From: Bacteroidales bacterium
GTDB taxonomy: Bacteria > Bacteroidota > Bacteroidia > Bacteroidales > Prolixibacteraceae
Direction: 5' to 3'
Length of the DNA stretch: 64,000 nt
Assembly (NCBI GenBank): GCA_012719495.1
Contig: JAAYAG010000110.1
Span: 1-64,000, forward strand
Position 1 is the first letter of the stretch. The number at the start of each line of letters is the position of its first letter. Made by a program: the position numbers and the translations under genes. The notes under the pieces are model-generated. The model did no database searches and had not been told where the DNA came from. It saw nothing but the letters and a program-made list of their open reading frames with translations. Shown here piece after piece: positions 35,168-44,523 of this stretch.

Positions 35168-36343
35168 ATGATGGGACTTATAACGCCTGTTTATAAAATA
35201 ATTACACCAGAAAATAGTAGTAGTTTCGAGAACCAGTGGACAAGTTGTTTGCAACAATTGATCAATATTTCTGCTCGGGATGCATTAAACCCTTTTCGGG
35301 TAAATGTGTTTGTAAAATCATCAGGCTACGAGGATTATAATGCACAGATGGCACTTGTTGAAGCTGGCATGAAAAGGGAATTTGGGGCACAATGTCCTCC
35401 ATTTGGGGTAGTGATGCAGGAACCCGACGATCCGTATCTGGTTACTCTTGAAGTAGGGTTTGTTGAAAAACAAGTGGCGACAATCGAATACGGGCAATTT
35501 CAACAACAACCATATTGTATTGTAAAATCTGATAATTATCAAGAATATTGGACAGTGGGTTCGCAAAAGGTTAGTCGTGATGCTGATATTTCGGAGTCGT
35601 CTGAAATTGCATTTTCAGCATTGAATGGCTTGTACAACCATCTGGGTATCAGTTTTAACAATACTGTTCGTCAGTGGAATTATGTAGGAGAAATTCTCAA
35701 TGTTGAACAGATTGATGGTCGTGAGCGTCAACATTATCAGATGTTTAATGAGGTGCGGAGCAAATACTACAAGGAATATCGTACCTGTACCGATTTCCCT
35801 GCTGCTACAGGAATAGGCATGTTGCATGGGGGCGTATCCATCGATAGTTTTTCTGTTGCCGGAAACCAGCACCTGAATATTATTCCGATCAGCAACCCTG
35901 TACAGAGCGAATCATATAAATATGGACAAACAGTACTTGTTGGGGCACCGGGTTGTTCGTTGAAACAAAACCAACCCCCGCAATTTGAAAGGGCAAAATT
36001 GATTTCGCTTGGTGACCAATCGAGGCTTATTATTTCAGGAACAGCCTCAATAAAAGGGCAAGAAACAGTAGGCCTTGGCGATGTTGAAGAACAAACGCGC
36101 ATTACTATCGAAAATATTGAAGCCTTGGCAAGCCCCGAAAATCTCAAACGTCAGTTTCCTCAACTTGGAGCTGTTCCAAGCCGCTACAGTTACATAAGGG
36201 TATATGTAAAGCACAAAAAAGATTTCGGTAAGGTTCGTAATATTTGTACCGATTTTTATGGTCAAGTTCCTGCTATGTATGTTGTTGCCGATATTTGTCG
36301 TGATAATTTGCTGGTAGAGATTGAAGCCGAATTGATTTCCTGA
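35168..36343 (+). CDS. Chorismatase-like / RidA-fold protein (FkbO/Hyg5/XanB2-related)
   Basis: A 391-aa cytoplasmic protein. The C-terminal half carries features of the chorismatase family (FkbO, Hyg5, XanB2), which is built from two YjgF/RidA-like domains. These are the RQWNYVGEIL and HYQMFNEVRSKYY segments near 180-215, FPAATGIGM near 220, GTASIKGQETVGLGDVEEQ near 290-310 and the ending VADICRDNLLVEIEAELIS. Chorismatases hydrolyse chorismate to hydroxybenzoate or dihydroxycyclohexadienoate and pyruvate, feeding aryl pigments or ubiquinone in other phyla. Catalytic residues could not be verified by eye, so non-chorismate Rid activity is an alternative. It follows pheT by 74 bp, without obvious functional link. 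Confidence 0.65.
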   Translation: MMGLITPVYKIITPENSSSFENQWTSCLQQLINISARDALNPFRVNVFVKSSGYEDYNAQMALVEAGMKREFGAQCPPFGVVMQEPDDPYLVTLEVGFVEKQVATIEYGQFQQQPYCIVKSDNYQEYWTVGSQKVSRDADISESSEIAFSALNGLYNHLGISFNNTVRQWNYVGEILNVEQIDGRERQHYQMFNEVRSKYYKEYRTCTDFPAATGIGMLHGGVSIDSFSVAGNQHLNIIPISNPVQSESYKYGQTVLVGAPGCSLKQNQPPQFERAKLISLGDQSRLIISGTASIKGQETVGLGDVEEQTRITIENIEALASPENLKRQFPQLGAVPSRYSYIRVYVKHKKDFGKVRNICTDFYGQVPAMYVVADICRDNLLVEIEAELIS

Positions 36344-36432
36344 CTTTTTTTCTATTGTTCTTTTTGCTATTTTTCTGGTGATTAATTTCCAGTCATGAAG
36401 TTGTCGGGCAAATACAATTAAATACCAGAAAT

Positions 36433-38595
36433 ATGAGAAGATTATTTATGTTAAGTCTAAGTTTGTTTCTGTTCTTTTCGTGTTCTAACCAGAACGAAAA
36501 CCTAAGGGTAGTAAAGAACAAGGCTCTTGTGCCGTTTGCACCTCCGGTATCGTATAGCGAAGCACAAAAAAAAGCTGATTCTATTGTGATGTCGATGACT
36601 ATCGATGAACGCATTGATATGATTGGTGGTCACAACATGTTTTTTGTTCAGGGGGTTCCCAAAGCCAATTTGCCCAGACTTTACCTTAGTGACGCAACTC
36701 AAGGGGTTCATTTGCGCAAGGATCTTGATTCTCAGCTCGAAAAATCGACAGCCATGCCTTGTCCTATTACTCTAACGTCTACTTGGAACAGGGATCTTGC
36801 TCATATTTATGCTAAGTCTATTGGCGAAGAATGCCGTGCAGGAGAAATTGCTGTTCTTCTTGGCCCGGGAATGAACATTTACCGAATTGCCCAGAACGGA
36901 AGAAACTTTGAGTATTTTGGAGAAGACCCATATTTGGCAGCCCGAATGATTGAAAACTATGTTGTAGGGCTTCAGAGCACTGGAACGATCGCCACACTTA
37001 AACATTTTATGCTTAACAATACCGATTTTCGCAGGCGTACATCAAATTCTGTAGTTTCTGAACGCACTATGCACGAAATATATCTTCCGGCCTTTAAAGC
37101 TGGTATCGATGCTGGAGCCATGGCTGTAATGACTTCATATAACCAAATTAATGGTGAATGGGCGGCCGAAAGCAAAGATATTGTTTCCGGGATTCTTCGC
37201 GAAAAGCTTGGTTTCAAGTGGTTGGTTATGTCCGATTGGTGGTCTGTTTGGCACCCTGAAAAAGCGATGAAGTCGGGGCTCGATCTTGATATGCCCGGCG
37301 AAGGGGATTTGAATTGGATTCTGTTAAAAAAGTTCGGAGATTCTTTTGTTCGCTCTAATGCCAAACGCTTATTGAAGGAAGGGAAAGTCTCGGAAGACGA
37401 TATTAACCGTATGGCTCGCAATATTATTGCAACCGAGTTAGCTATGGAACTCGATAAGCGGCCAGTGAAGGATAATTCTTATTTGGCTAATTATAGCCAA
37501 CACGAGGAAGTGGCCTTGCAGGCTGCCCGTGAAGGTATTGTGTTGCTGAAAAATGAAGGAAATATTCTACCTATAAAAGGAACTGATATTAAAATTCTTG
37601 CTACAGGTGACTTTATCAAGGAACGTATGAGTGGCGGAGGTTCGGCCGACGTGGAAGGATATAATTGGCTTTCGATTCTTGATGGTTTGCGTAACCGTTT
37701 TGGCGAGCAGGTTGTCTTTAGCGAGAATCCAACAGATGATGAAATAAAGCAAGCCGATATTGTCATTCTCAGTGTGGGAACAAAAGATTCTGAAGGCTGG
37801 GATAAAGATTTTAATCTTCCCGACTCGATGAATCAGCAAGTGAAATCAATTGCGGCATTGAATAAAAACGTTGTGGTGGTTGTGAATTCCGGAGGTGGTG
37901 TTAATATGACCGAATGGAATGATCTGGTGCCTGCCATTGTATATAGTTGGTATCCAGGGCAACTTGGTAATAAGGCACTTGCCGAGATCCTGGCCGGCGA
38001 TGTAAACCCATCAGGGAAATTACCTATTTCTATTGAAAAGAAGTTTGAAGACTCTCCCGGTTATCCATATCTGCCTCAAGGTGAAGATTTATACACGGGG
38101 TGGGACTTAGATTCGAGATTGGATTTTCCAATATATGATATTGTTTACGATGAAGGCGTCTTTGTTGGCTATCGCTGGTATGACACCAAAAAAATTGAAA
38201 CTTTGTATCCTTTTGGATTTGGATTATCGTATACCAATTACAATTATTCATCATTAAAATTGTCGGCCGATAATATCAAGAAAGGCGAAACATTAAAGGT
38301 TCAGTTTGTGCTTGAAAATTCAGGTAACAAAGCAGGATTAGAAATAGCCCAGTTATACATTCACGATCAGACCGCTTCGGTTGAAAGGCCTGTAAAAGAG
38401 CTTAAGGATTTTATTAAAGTTCCTCTTGAAGCGGGTGAGAAAGTACTTGTTGAGTTTGAAATCGATCAACAGGATCTCTCTTTTTATAGCGAAGAAAGCA
38501 GCTCTTGGATAGCTGAGCCCGGCAAGTTCGATGTGTTAATTGGTTCATCATCAAAAGATATTTTACTGAGGGCCACATTCGTCTTGGTTGAATAA
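36433..38595 (+). CDS. GH3 beta-glucosidase-like lipoprotein
   Basis: A 720-aa exo-glycosidase. The signal MRRLFMLSLSLFLFFSC gives a lipoprotein with Cys at 17. GH3 features are GPGMNIYRIAQNGRNFEYFGEDPYLA, KHFMLNN, and nucleophile motif VMSDWWSVW near residue 266. The second alpha/beta domain (SGGGSADVEGYNWLSILDGL) and a fibronectin-III-like C-terminus follow. SDWWSV differs from the SDCGAI of the GH3 at 5544 and the SDWNAI of the GH3 at 47551, so the three enzymes probably have different specificities. A strong terminator ends the gene at 38642-38685. Confidence 0.93.
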   Translation: MRRLFMLSLSLFLFFSCSNQNENLRVVKNKALVPFAPPVSYSEAQKKADSIVMSMTIDERIDMIGGHNMFFVQGVPKANLPRLYLSDATQGVHLRKDLDSQLEKSTAMPCPITLTSTWNRDLAHIYAKSIGEECRAGEIAVLLGPGMNIYRIAQNGRNFEYFGEDPYLAARMIENYVVGLQSTGTIATLKHFMLNNTDFRRRTSNSVVSERTMHEIYLPAFKAGIDAGAMAVMTSYNQINGEWAAESKDIVSGILREKLGFKWLVMSDWWSVWHPEKAMKSGLDLDMPGEGDLNWILLKKFGDSFVRSNAKRLLKEGKVSEDDINRMARNIIATELAMELDKRPVKDNSYLANYSQHEEVALQAAREGIVLLKNEGNILPIKGTDIKILATGDFIKERMSGGGSADVEGYNWLSILDGLRNRFGEQVVFSENPTDDEIKQADIVILSVGTKDSEGWDKDFNLPDSMNQQVKSIAALNKNVVVVVNSGGGVNMTEWNDLVPAIVYSWYPGQLGNKALAEILAGDVNPSGKLPISIEKKFEDSPGYPYLPQGEDLYTGWDLDSRLDFPIYDIVYDEGVFVGYRWYDTKKIETLYPFGFGLSYTNYNYSSLKLSADNIKKGETLKVQFVLENSGNKAGLEIAQLYIHDQTASVERPVKELKDFIKVPLEAGEKVLVEFEIDQQDLSFYSEESSSWIAEPGKFDVLIGSSSKDILLRATFVLVE

Positions 38596-38641
38596 TCTAT
38601 ATTAACTTGGAAAAATTCTAAGACAAAAGATATTTTTTCTC

Positions 38642-38685
38642 GACAGGCAAAGAACGAATTAAGTGCTTTTTGCCTGTCTTTTTTT
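38642..38685 (+). terminator. Terminator of the GH3 gene
   Basis: A 10-bp stem (GACAGGCAAA at 38642-38651 with TTTGCCTGTC at 38669-38678) has one A-T end mispair at most and is followed by seven T residues (38679-38685). Confidence 0.88.
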
Positions 38686-38735
38686 AAAGCTGATTTTTAA
38701 TAAGAACTGTTTATTTTTGCAGGAAATCTCACAAC

Positions 38736-39539
38736 ATGCACTTCCAAATAGTTCAGCCCAATATTTTTCTTCGGAATTATATAAAGCAATACTGCTTTAT
38801 GGAAACCGAGGCGAGCGAAGGCAATATTGTTGAGCGGGTTATCCCAACCGAAAATGTGCAATTGATGTTTCACTACCGTAATCCGTTTGTGGTTGTTGAG
38901 GGCGAAATCATTGCTAAATATCAGCCCCGTACCATCATTAGCGGACTGAGCAATTCTTACTCCGACGTTTCGACTTTCGGACAGGCGGGTGTGGCTTTTG
39001 TGCAATTTCAACCCGCTGGCGCATGCCATTTTTTCAAATTTCCTCTTTCTGAAATCGAAAATCAAAGCTTCGACTTGTCCGATATTTTCAATGCCGAAAT
39101 CAAACAGATTGAAGAAAAACTATTTGAATCGAAGACTATTCAGGAAAGGGTTTTCCTGATTGAAAGCTTCCTGATGAGCAAGTTTTCGCCTATTCCACAA
39201 TACGATCAACTATTTCTCGACAAAGGAATTCAAGTGATAAAACAAAGCCGCGGGCAAATTTCGGCCAATAGCTTAGCCGAAAAACTAACGACCACATCCA
39301 AAAGTGTTGAACGAAAATTCTCGAATCATCTGGGCAAAACCCCGAAACAGTACATCAAACTGGTGCGGTTTCAGGAAACACTGAGCGATTTCAGCAGGCA
39401 CAAAAATATTCACTTAACCGAATATGCATACCGCAACGGGTACTTCGATCAAGCGCATTTTATACGCGATTTCAAAAGTTTCTCGGGCTACACGCCCAAA
39501 GAATTTGTTGAGAAATATCCCGATTTTAGTGTTGAGTAG
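38736..39539 (+). CDS. AraC-family transcriptional regulator
   Basis: A 267-aa regulator. An N-terminal beta-rich sensing domain (MHFQIVQPNIFLRNYIKQYCFMETE..., the DUF6597 type) precedes a C-terminal pair of helix-turn-helix motifs (ISANSLAEKLTTTSKSVERKFSNHLGKTPKQYIKLVRF and YRNGYFDQAHFIRDFKSFSGYTPKEF). It lies 81 bp upstream of, and co-directional with, a drug-type ABC exporter, and is probably its activator. A TAATTTTG box at 39588-39595 in the gap lacks a TTG partner, as expected of an activator-dependent promoter. Confidence 0.92.
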   Translation: MHFQIVQPNIFLRNYIKQYCFMETEASEGNIVERVIPTENVQLMFHYRNPFVVVEGEIIAKYQPRTIISGLSNSYSDVSTFGQAGVAFVQFQPAGACHFFKFPLSEIENQSFDLSDIFNAEIKQIEEKLFESKTIQERVFLIESFLMSKFSPIPQYDQLFLDKGIQVIKQSRGQISANSLAEKLTTTSKSVERKFSNHLGKTPKQYIKLVRFQETLSDFSRHKNIHLTEYAYRNGYFDQAHFIRDFKSFSGYTPKEFVEKYPDFSVE

Positions 39540-39587
39540 ATTTTCTTTTTGTCGTTTTTTTACAATTTTCGCTGCACTGCTTCTGTC

Positions 39588-39595
39588 TAATTTTG
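39588..39595 (+). promoter_or_regulatory. Candidate -7 box of the ABC exporter operon
   Basis: TAATTTTG matches TAnnTTTG and is 25 bp upstream of the exporter ATPase ATG. No TTG is found at 18-21 bp upstream, which suits an activated promoter. Confidence 0.4.
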
Positions 39596-39620
39596 CTGCA
39601 TCATTCAAATTGAAGCAATT

Positions 39621-40397
39621 ATGACAGTAGAAATCGAAATTCGAAACCTTTTCAAAAAGTACCCCAACGGCACCGAAGCACTGAAAGGGGTGAGTCTCGA
39701 CATTGGCCGCGGACAATTTTTTACCCTGCTTGGTCCCAACGGAGCAGGCAAATCGACCCTCGTGAAAGTCATGACCACGCTAATCTCCAAAGATTCGGGG
39801 AGTTTCAGCATTTCAGGCATGAATCCCGAATCGAATCCTGCAAAAATTCAGCATTTTATTGGTGTAGCTTCACAGGAAAACGAAATCGACCCCACAGAAA
39901 AAGTAGAGAACCTGCTTGTTTTCCAGGGACGCTTGTTTGGTTTGTCGAAAGCCGAAGCCACCAAGCGGGCCAATGAGCTGATCGAGCTTTTCCAGTTAAG
40001 CAGCGAGCGAAACAAAAAAGCCTCGGCACTTTCGGGCGGCAACAAACGCCGCTTGCATTGTGCATTGGCCTTGGTACACCGTCCGCAAATCCTGTTTCTC
40101 GACGAGCCGACCGTTGGCATGGATCCATTGGCGCGCGCCAACTTTTGGGACATCATTACCATGCTCAACCGCTCGCAGGGCGTAACCGTTTTCCTTACAA
40201 CGCAGTACCTCGACGAGGCCGACAAGCACGCCTCCGAAATGGCACTCATCGTCGGTGGCGAAATCCATTTTGCGGGCAGCATAGCGAGCTTCAAAAAAAT
40301 GGTAAACCCCGACGGCGATCTTTCGCTCGACGATAGTTACCTGAAGTATATCAAAAGTTTGAACAACAATTCAATATCAAATAACAACGAAGAATAG
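39621..40397 (+). CDS. ABC transporter ATP-binding protein (DrrA-like)
   Basis: A 258-aa ATPase of the daunorubicin-resistance (DrrA/CcmA) class of exporters. It has Walker A (GPNGAGKSTL), the signature ALSGGNKRRLHCALAL, Walker B (ILFLDEPTVGMD) and an H-loop region with TTQYLDEADKHA, where Gln replaces the usual His of this class's THYMEEA motif. The permease begins 2 bp after its stop, so the two form an exporter. The coding sequence is more GC-rich than the neighbours at 36-38 kb and 45-47 kb. Confidence 0.93.
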   Translation: MTVEIEIRNLFKKYPNGTEALKGVSLDIGRGQFFTLLGPNGAGKSTLVKVMTTLISKDSGSFSISGMNPESNPAKIQHFIGVASQENEIDPTEKVENLLVFQGRLFGLSKAEATKRANELIELFQLSSERNKKASALSGGNKRRLHCALALVHRPQILFLDEPTVGMDPLARANFWDIITMLNRSQGVTVFLTTQYLDEADKHASEMALIVGGEIHFAGSIASFKKMVNPDGDLSLDDSYLKYIKSLNNNSISNNNEE

Positions 40398-40399
40398 CC

Positions 40400-41161
40400 A
40401 TGAAAACAGCAAATGCAATTTTTATTAACAGGGGAATAATGAAGCTGGTAAAACAACCATCGGCGCCCATCATGGGCTTTGCCATGAGTTTGTTTTTCCT
40501 ACTGGTTTATAATGCCGGAATTGGTGGCGTTGGCAATCTCGAAGCGTTTGGAACCGGAGGTTACCTGCCGTTTGTGTTTCCCATTGCCATCATTTCGTTG
40601 GCCATGGGCTCGTCGGCCGGGGCCGGGCAAACCCTCAATGCCGACATGCAGTCGGGGTACTTTCGGCGACTGTACCTGAGCCCGGCGCCTCGTTGGATTT
40701 TGGTTGTTGCACCCATGTTGGCCGACACGCTTTCGTCGTTGTTTTTCACCATGTTGCTGCTTGCCATTGCAGCTCTTTTTGGGGTGACTTTTCAATTTGG
40801 AATGCTGTCGGTGTTTGGAATTTTGTTGCTTTCATTGCTTTGGTCGCTAACGCTTTGCGGTTTTTCGGCGGGCATTATGCTACGCACCGGCCAACATCAA
40901 AGTGCAGCTATTGTTACCAACGCCGTTTTCCCGCTGCTCTTTTTAAGCACCACTTTTCTGCCGCGCGAATTGATTACTTCCGAATGGCTGCTGGCTGTGT
41001 CGTGGGCAAACCCGGTAACCTATATTTTAGAAGGAAACCGCTACTTGCTGGCAGGAACATCGCCGGCTGAATTCTTCTATTTCGGATTGTTGATAACGGC
41101 CGTTACATCAATTGCTTCCGTTGTTTTCGCATTGAGAAGTGCCAAGCGGATCAAAATTTAA
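40400..41161 (+). CDS. ABC-2 type transporter permease (DrrB-like)
   Basis: A 253-aa membrane protein with six hydrophobic segments and the ABC2-membrane signature region near residues 190-215 (TFLPRELITSEWLLAVSWANPVTYILEGNRYLL). It is the membrane partner of the DrrA-like ATPase 2 bp upstream. Members export drugs or polysaccharides; the company of a UvrA-like protein two genes later favours drug export. Confidence 0.92.
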   Translation: MKTANAIFINRGIMKLVKQPSAPIMGFAMSLFFLLVYNAGIGGVGNLEAFGTGGYLPFVFPIAIISLAMGSSAGAGQTLNADMQSGYFRRLYLSPAPRWILVVAPMLADTLSSLFFTMLLLAIAALFGVTFQFGMLSVFGILLLSLLWSLTLCGFSAGIMLRTGQHQSAAIVTNAVFPLLFLSTTFLPRELITSEWLLAVSWANPVTYILEGNRYLLAGTSPAEFFYFGLLITAVTSIASVVFALRSAKRIKI

Positions 41162-41216
41162 ACTACTGACATACTGTTGTCAAAATCATTTGATATTTTT
41201 GAAGAAACGATTGGTT

Positions 41217-42092
41217 ATGAAAGAAAAAGAAGCAATCATCTCGAAAATATTTGAACAACAGGGCAGCAACGGATGCTGGAAAATGTTGGATGTTGGGCAC
41301 AAGTATTATCCTGTTTATCAGCACTACGTTCCCAATTTTAAGGCAACGTTGTGGACACTGATCTTACTGGCCGATTTAGAGCTTGACCCGTCCGACGAAC
41401 GCGTGAAACGTCCGCTCGAAACCATCAAAAACCACTTTTCCGATTCGAAACAAGGCATTTATTCGCTTGGGAACGATCACTTTCCCATTCCTTGCCTCAA
41501 TGGGAATTTGATTTATCTCGATGCCTACTTCAACCCATCGCTTTCTGAACAAAGTTTGTCGGCCATCAATTTTTTCAGCATAAACCAGCGTTTCGACGAC
41601 GGGAATTACATCGAACCAAAAAATGCGTACTGCAAAAACACCAGTTGCTACGGAAAACATACCTGCTATTGGGGCGTAGTTAAATTACTGAAAGGCTTAT
41701 CGTTTGTTTCTGAAAAAGAACGAACTCCGGAAGCAAAATCGCTTTTAGAACGTTGCATTGCGTTTGTATTGCATCACCATGTTTGTTTCAGCTCTCGAAA
41801 CCCCCAAAAACCATTGTCCAACAACATCGAAAAACTGGGCTTTCCGTGCATGTACAAAAGCAACTATTTGGAAATCCTTTGGCTGCTGAAACGCGAAGGT
41901 GTTTATTCCAGAAATGTTGATGAAGCACTGAAATTGTTGCAATCGAAACAACAACCCGATGGAACTTGGCTTCTTGAGAAACAGATTGCCAACATGGTCG
42001 CAGGTGTTGGTTCCGAAAACCGACCCAATCCTTTCGTAACCCAACGGGCAAACGAAATTTTGTCGTTTTTTTACAATTCCACACCAACCTAA
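41217..42092 (+). CDS. Uncharacterised toroid-fold-like protein
   Basis: A 291-aa protein that could not be assigned to a characterised family. The pattern of helical repeats with QxxGxW-like motifs (QQGSNGCWKMLD near 14, and QQPDGTWLLEKQ near 245) and a central Cys/His-rich stretch (NAYCKNTSCYGKHTCYWGVVKLL) recalls the alpha/alpha-toroid of prenyltransferase and squalene-cyclase-like proteins. The start at 41217 was preferred over the upstream in-frame ATG, which lies inside the permease gene. Its position between the exporter and UvrA2 genes suggests a role in resistance, such as modification or sequestration of the same compound; this is speculative. Confidence 0.6.
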   Translation: MKEKEAIISKIFEQQGSNGCWKMLDVGHKYYPVYQHYVPNFKATLWTLILLADLELDPSDERVKRPLETIKNHFSDSKQGIYSLGNDHFPIPCLNGNLIYLDAYFNPSLSEQSLSAINFFSINQRFDDGNYIEPKNAYCKNTSCYGKHTCYWGVVKLLKGLSFVSEKERTPEAKSLLERCIAFVLHHHVCFSSRNPQKPLSNNIEKLGFPCMYKSNYLEILWLLKREGVYSRNVDEALKLLQSKQQPDGTWLLEKQIANMVAGVGSENRPNPFVTQRANEILSFFYNSTPT

Positions 42093-42116
42093 ACCCATTC
42101 TTTTGCAACCTTAAAA

Positions 42117-42151
42117 TTCAATTATCAATTTTCAATTGTCCATTTTCAATT
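42117..42151. repeat. CAATT-rich simple repeat before uvrA2
   Basis: Four tandem variants of ATYAATTTTCAATT-like sequence fill the gap between the toroid-like gene and the UvrA-like gene. It is a low-complexity run with no palindromic terminator structure. Confidence 0.35.
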
Positions 42152-42162
42152 AAAAAATAGCC

Positions 42163-44424
42163 ATGAACAGAGATCATATCTACGTGCAAAATGCACACAC
42201 CAACAACCTGAAAAACATCGACGTTGAAATTCCGAAACACAAACTGGTGGTTTTTACTGGGGTTTCGGGCTCGGGCAAATCGTCGTTGCTGTTCGACACC
42301 ATTTACACCGAAGCACAACGGCAATTGGTCGAGACCTTTTCGACCTTTGCCCGCACGCGCATGCCCAAGCTCTCGCGCCCCGATGTTGATGACATTCTGA
42401 ACCTTTCAACCGCCATCGTAATCGACCAAAAGCGCATGGGCAACAACCTGCGCAGCACCGTGGGTACGGCCACCGAAATCAACACCTACCTGCGTTTGCT
42501 GTATTCGCGCATTGCCCAGCCCTTCATCGGACCGTCGTTTTATTTTTCGTTCAACCACCCCGAGGGCATGTGTCCGCATTGTCACGGATTGGGCAAAAGG
42601 GTGAAAATCGACCTCGACCAGTTTCTCGACAAAGAAAAATCGATTCGCGAAGGGGGAATCACGCACCCGTTCTACAAAATTGGCGGTTTCTACTGGAAAG
42701 AATTTATGGGAATTGGAATGTTCGACGTTGACAAAAAGTTGAAGGATTATACCGACGACGAGCTGCAAACCTTGCTTTACTCCGAACCAATCCCCATTGC
42801 CAACTCGAAAGAAAAGCTGAGCTACATCAAAAATTTCGAAGGCATTGCGCGTAAGCTCGAAAACTCGGTGGCCGGAAAAGCCGAAGACGAAGCCCCCGAC
42901 GAGGAAAAGAACGCCTATGCCCGCTATTTTATCTACACCGTTTGCGAGCATTGCAACGGCTCGAGGTTGAACGACAGGGCGCGGCATTCGAAAATCAAAG
43001 GACTGTCAATCGACCAACTTTGCAATATGGAACTTGCTGATGTGCTTGAATTTTTGAGCGATGTTGACGACGAAATTTCGCGGCCCATCCTTCGAAAGGC
43101 CAAATTCCTGCTCGAACAATTGGTCGAAATAGGCGTGGGCTACCTTTCGCTCGAACGTCCGGTTTCCACACTTTCGGGCGGTGAATCCCAACGGGTAAAA
43201 ATGTCGAAACAGCTCGACTGCAACTTGGTTGACATGTTGTATGTGCTCGACGAACCTTCCATTGGCCTTCACCCACGCGACACCGAAAAGTTGCTCTCTA
43301 TTCTTTTCAGGCTAAAAGAAAAAGGGAACAGCGTGTTTGTGGTGGAACACGATCCCGACATTATTCGTGCTGCCGAGTGGATTGTTGACATTGGTCCCAA
43401 AGCCGGAAAATTGGGCGGAAACGTAGTTTATAACGGCGAACCTGCCGGGCTGCAACATGCCGAAAGTATTACCGGAAAGTATCTGTTTGAAACCAATCGC
43501 CCAACGTATAAGCGAAAAGCGGCCACATCGTTCTTCGAAATCAAAAATGCAACGGCCAACAACCTTAAAAATGTGTCGGTTAAGATTCCAAAGGGTGTGC
43601 TCACCTGCGTTACGGGCGTGGCGGGCAGCGGCAAAAGCAGCCTCATTCATCAATGCTTTGTGAAACAGCACCCCGAAGCCATTGTAGTTGACCAGTCGCC
43701 CATTGGCAAATCGTCGCGCGCCAACCCAGCTACTTTTATGGGCGTTTTCGACCTAATTCGGAAAGAGTTTGCTGCGGCCACAAAAAGCGAGGCATCGCTG
43801 TTCAGCTTCAACTCGAAAGGAGCTTGCCCCAAGTGCAACGGACAAGGAACGCTCAGTTTCGAACTGCACTTCCTCGATGCCGTAAAAACCGTGTGCGACG
43901 AGTGCGAGGGCAAGCGTTACCATGCCGATGTGCTTGAACTGCATTACCATGGCCAAAGCATTGCCGATGTGCTGAACATGACGATAAACCAAGCTTCCGA
44001 GTTTTTCAAGGTACCTAAAATAGACAAGCATTTGAAGCTGTTGCAAGAAGTGGGTTTGGGTTATTTGAAGTTGGGGCAGTCGTTAAGTTCGCTGTCGGGC
44101 GGCGAGGCGCAACGCCTAAAAATTGCCACCGAACTGAAAAACGAAGGCAACATCTACATTATGGACGAGCCCACCACAGGCTTGCACCTATCCGACATCG
44201 ACAACTTTTATCGTATCGTGAAACGGCTGGTCGACAAGAACAACACGGTAATCATTATCGAACACAACCTCGACATCATCAAGTATGCCGACTGGGTTAT
44301 CGACATGGGGCCCGAGGGCGGCAAGGCTGGCGGGGAACTGCTGTTCGAAGGCTTACCCGAAGATTTGGTAAAATGCGAACGGTCGCATACGGGCAGGCAT
44401 TTGGGAATGTTGCTTGAGGAATAA
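42163..44424 (+). CDS. Class II UvrA-like excinuclease ATPase (UvrA2/DrrC type)
   Basis: A 753-aa DNA-binding ABC ATPase, about 190 aa shorter than housekeeping UvrA (around 940 aa). It has two ATP-binding halves with Walker A at 33-40 (GVSGSGKSS) and near 484-492 (GVAGSGKSS), two signatures ([24 protein letters not shown]), and two zinc-finger-like CPxC motifs ([34 protein letters not shown]). The shortened N-terminal half lacks room for the UvrB-binding domain of the housekeeping protein. This architecture matches UvrA2 and the DrrC protein that protects Streptomyces against daunorubicin. Company with a DrrAB-like exporter supports protection from DNA-binding drugs. Its codons are GC-rich. 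Confidence 0.92.
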   Translation: MNRDHIYVQNAHTNNLKNIDVEIPKHKLVVFTGVSGSGKSSLLFDTIYTEAQRQLVETFSTFARTRMPKLSRPDVDDILNLSTAIVIDQKRMGNNLRSTVGTATEINTYLRLLYSRIAQPFIGPSFYFSFNHPEGMCPHCHGLGKRVKIDLDQFLDKEKSIREGGITHPFYKIGGFYWKEFMGIGMFDVDKKLKDYTDDELQTLLYSEPIPIANSKEKLSYIKNFEGIARKLENSVAGKAEDEAPDEEKNAYARYFIYTVCEHCNGSRLNDRARHSKIKGLSIDQLCNMELADVLEFLSDVDDEISRPILRKAKFLLEQLVEIGVGYLSLERPVSTLSGGESQRVKMSKQLDCNLVDMLYVLDEPSIGLHPRDTEKLLSILFRLKEKGNSVFVVEHDPDIIRAAEWIVDIGPKAGKLGGNVVYNGEPAGLQHAESITGKYLFETNRPTYKRKAATSFFEIKNATANNLKNVSVKIPKGVLTCVTGVAGSGKSSLIHQCFVKQHPEAIVVDQSPIGKSSRANPATFMGVFDLIRKEFAAATKSEASLFSFNSKGACPKCNGQGTLSFELHFLDAVKTVCDECEGKRYHADVLELHYHGQSIADVLNMTINQASEFFKVPKIDKHLKLLQEVGLGYLKLGQSLSSLSGGEAQRLKIATELKNEGNIYIMDEPTTGLHLSDIDNFYRIVKRLVDKNNTVIIIEHNLDIIKYADWVIDMGPEGGKAGGELLFEGLPEDLVKCERSHTGRHLGMLLEE

Positions 44425-44470
44425 AATAGTGAATGAGAAGAACTTATTTTTTTTGGAAATCAAAAAGAAA

Positions 44471-44513
44471 AGTTGGATATCTTGCCAGAGTGTAATAACT
44501 TTGTAATTACAAA
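44471..44513 (+). promoter_or_regulatory. Promoter and 14-bp palindromic operator of mazE
   Basis: TTG (44473-44475) and TAACTTTG (44496-44503) are 20 bp apart, 20 bp before the mazE ATG. The perfect palindrome TTTGTAATTACAAA (44500-44513) overlaps the end of the -7 box and the predicted start site. AbrB-fold antitoxins repress their own promoter by binding such palindromes, so this is the likely autoregulatory operator. Confidence 0.65.
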
Positions 44514-44523
44514 TTTTTCAAAT

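Noticed and set aside
42406-42987. 193-aa minus-strand frame inside the UvrA-like gene
   Set aside because: It is an antisense shadow of a GC-rich coding region whose plus-strand frame has clear ATPase and zinc motifs.
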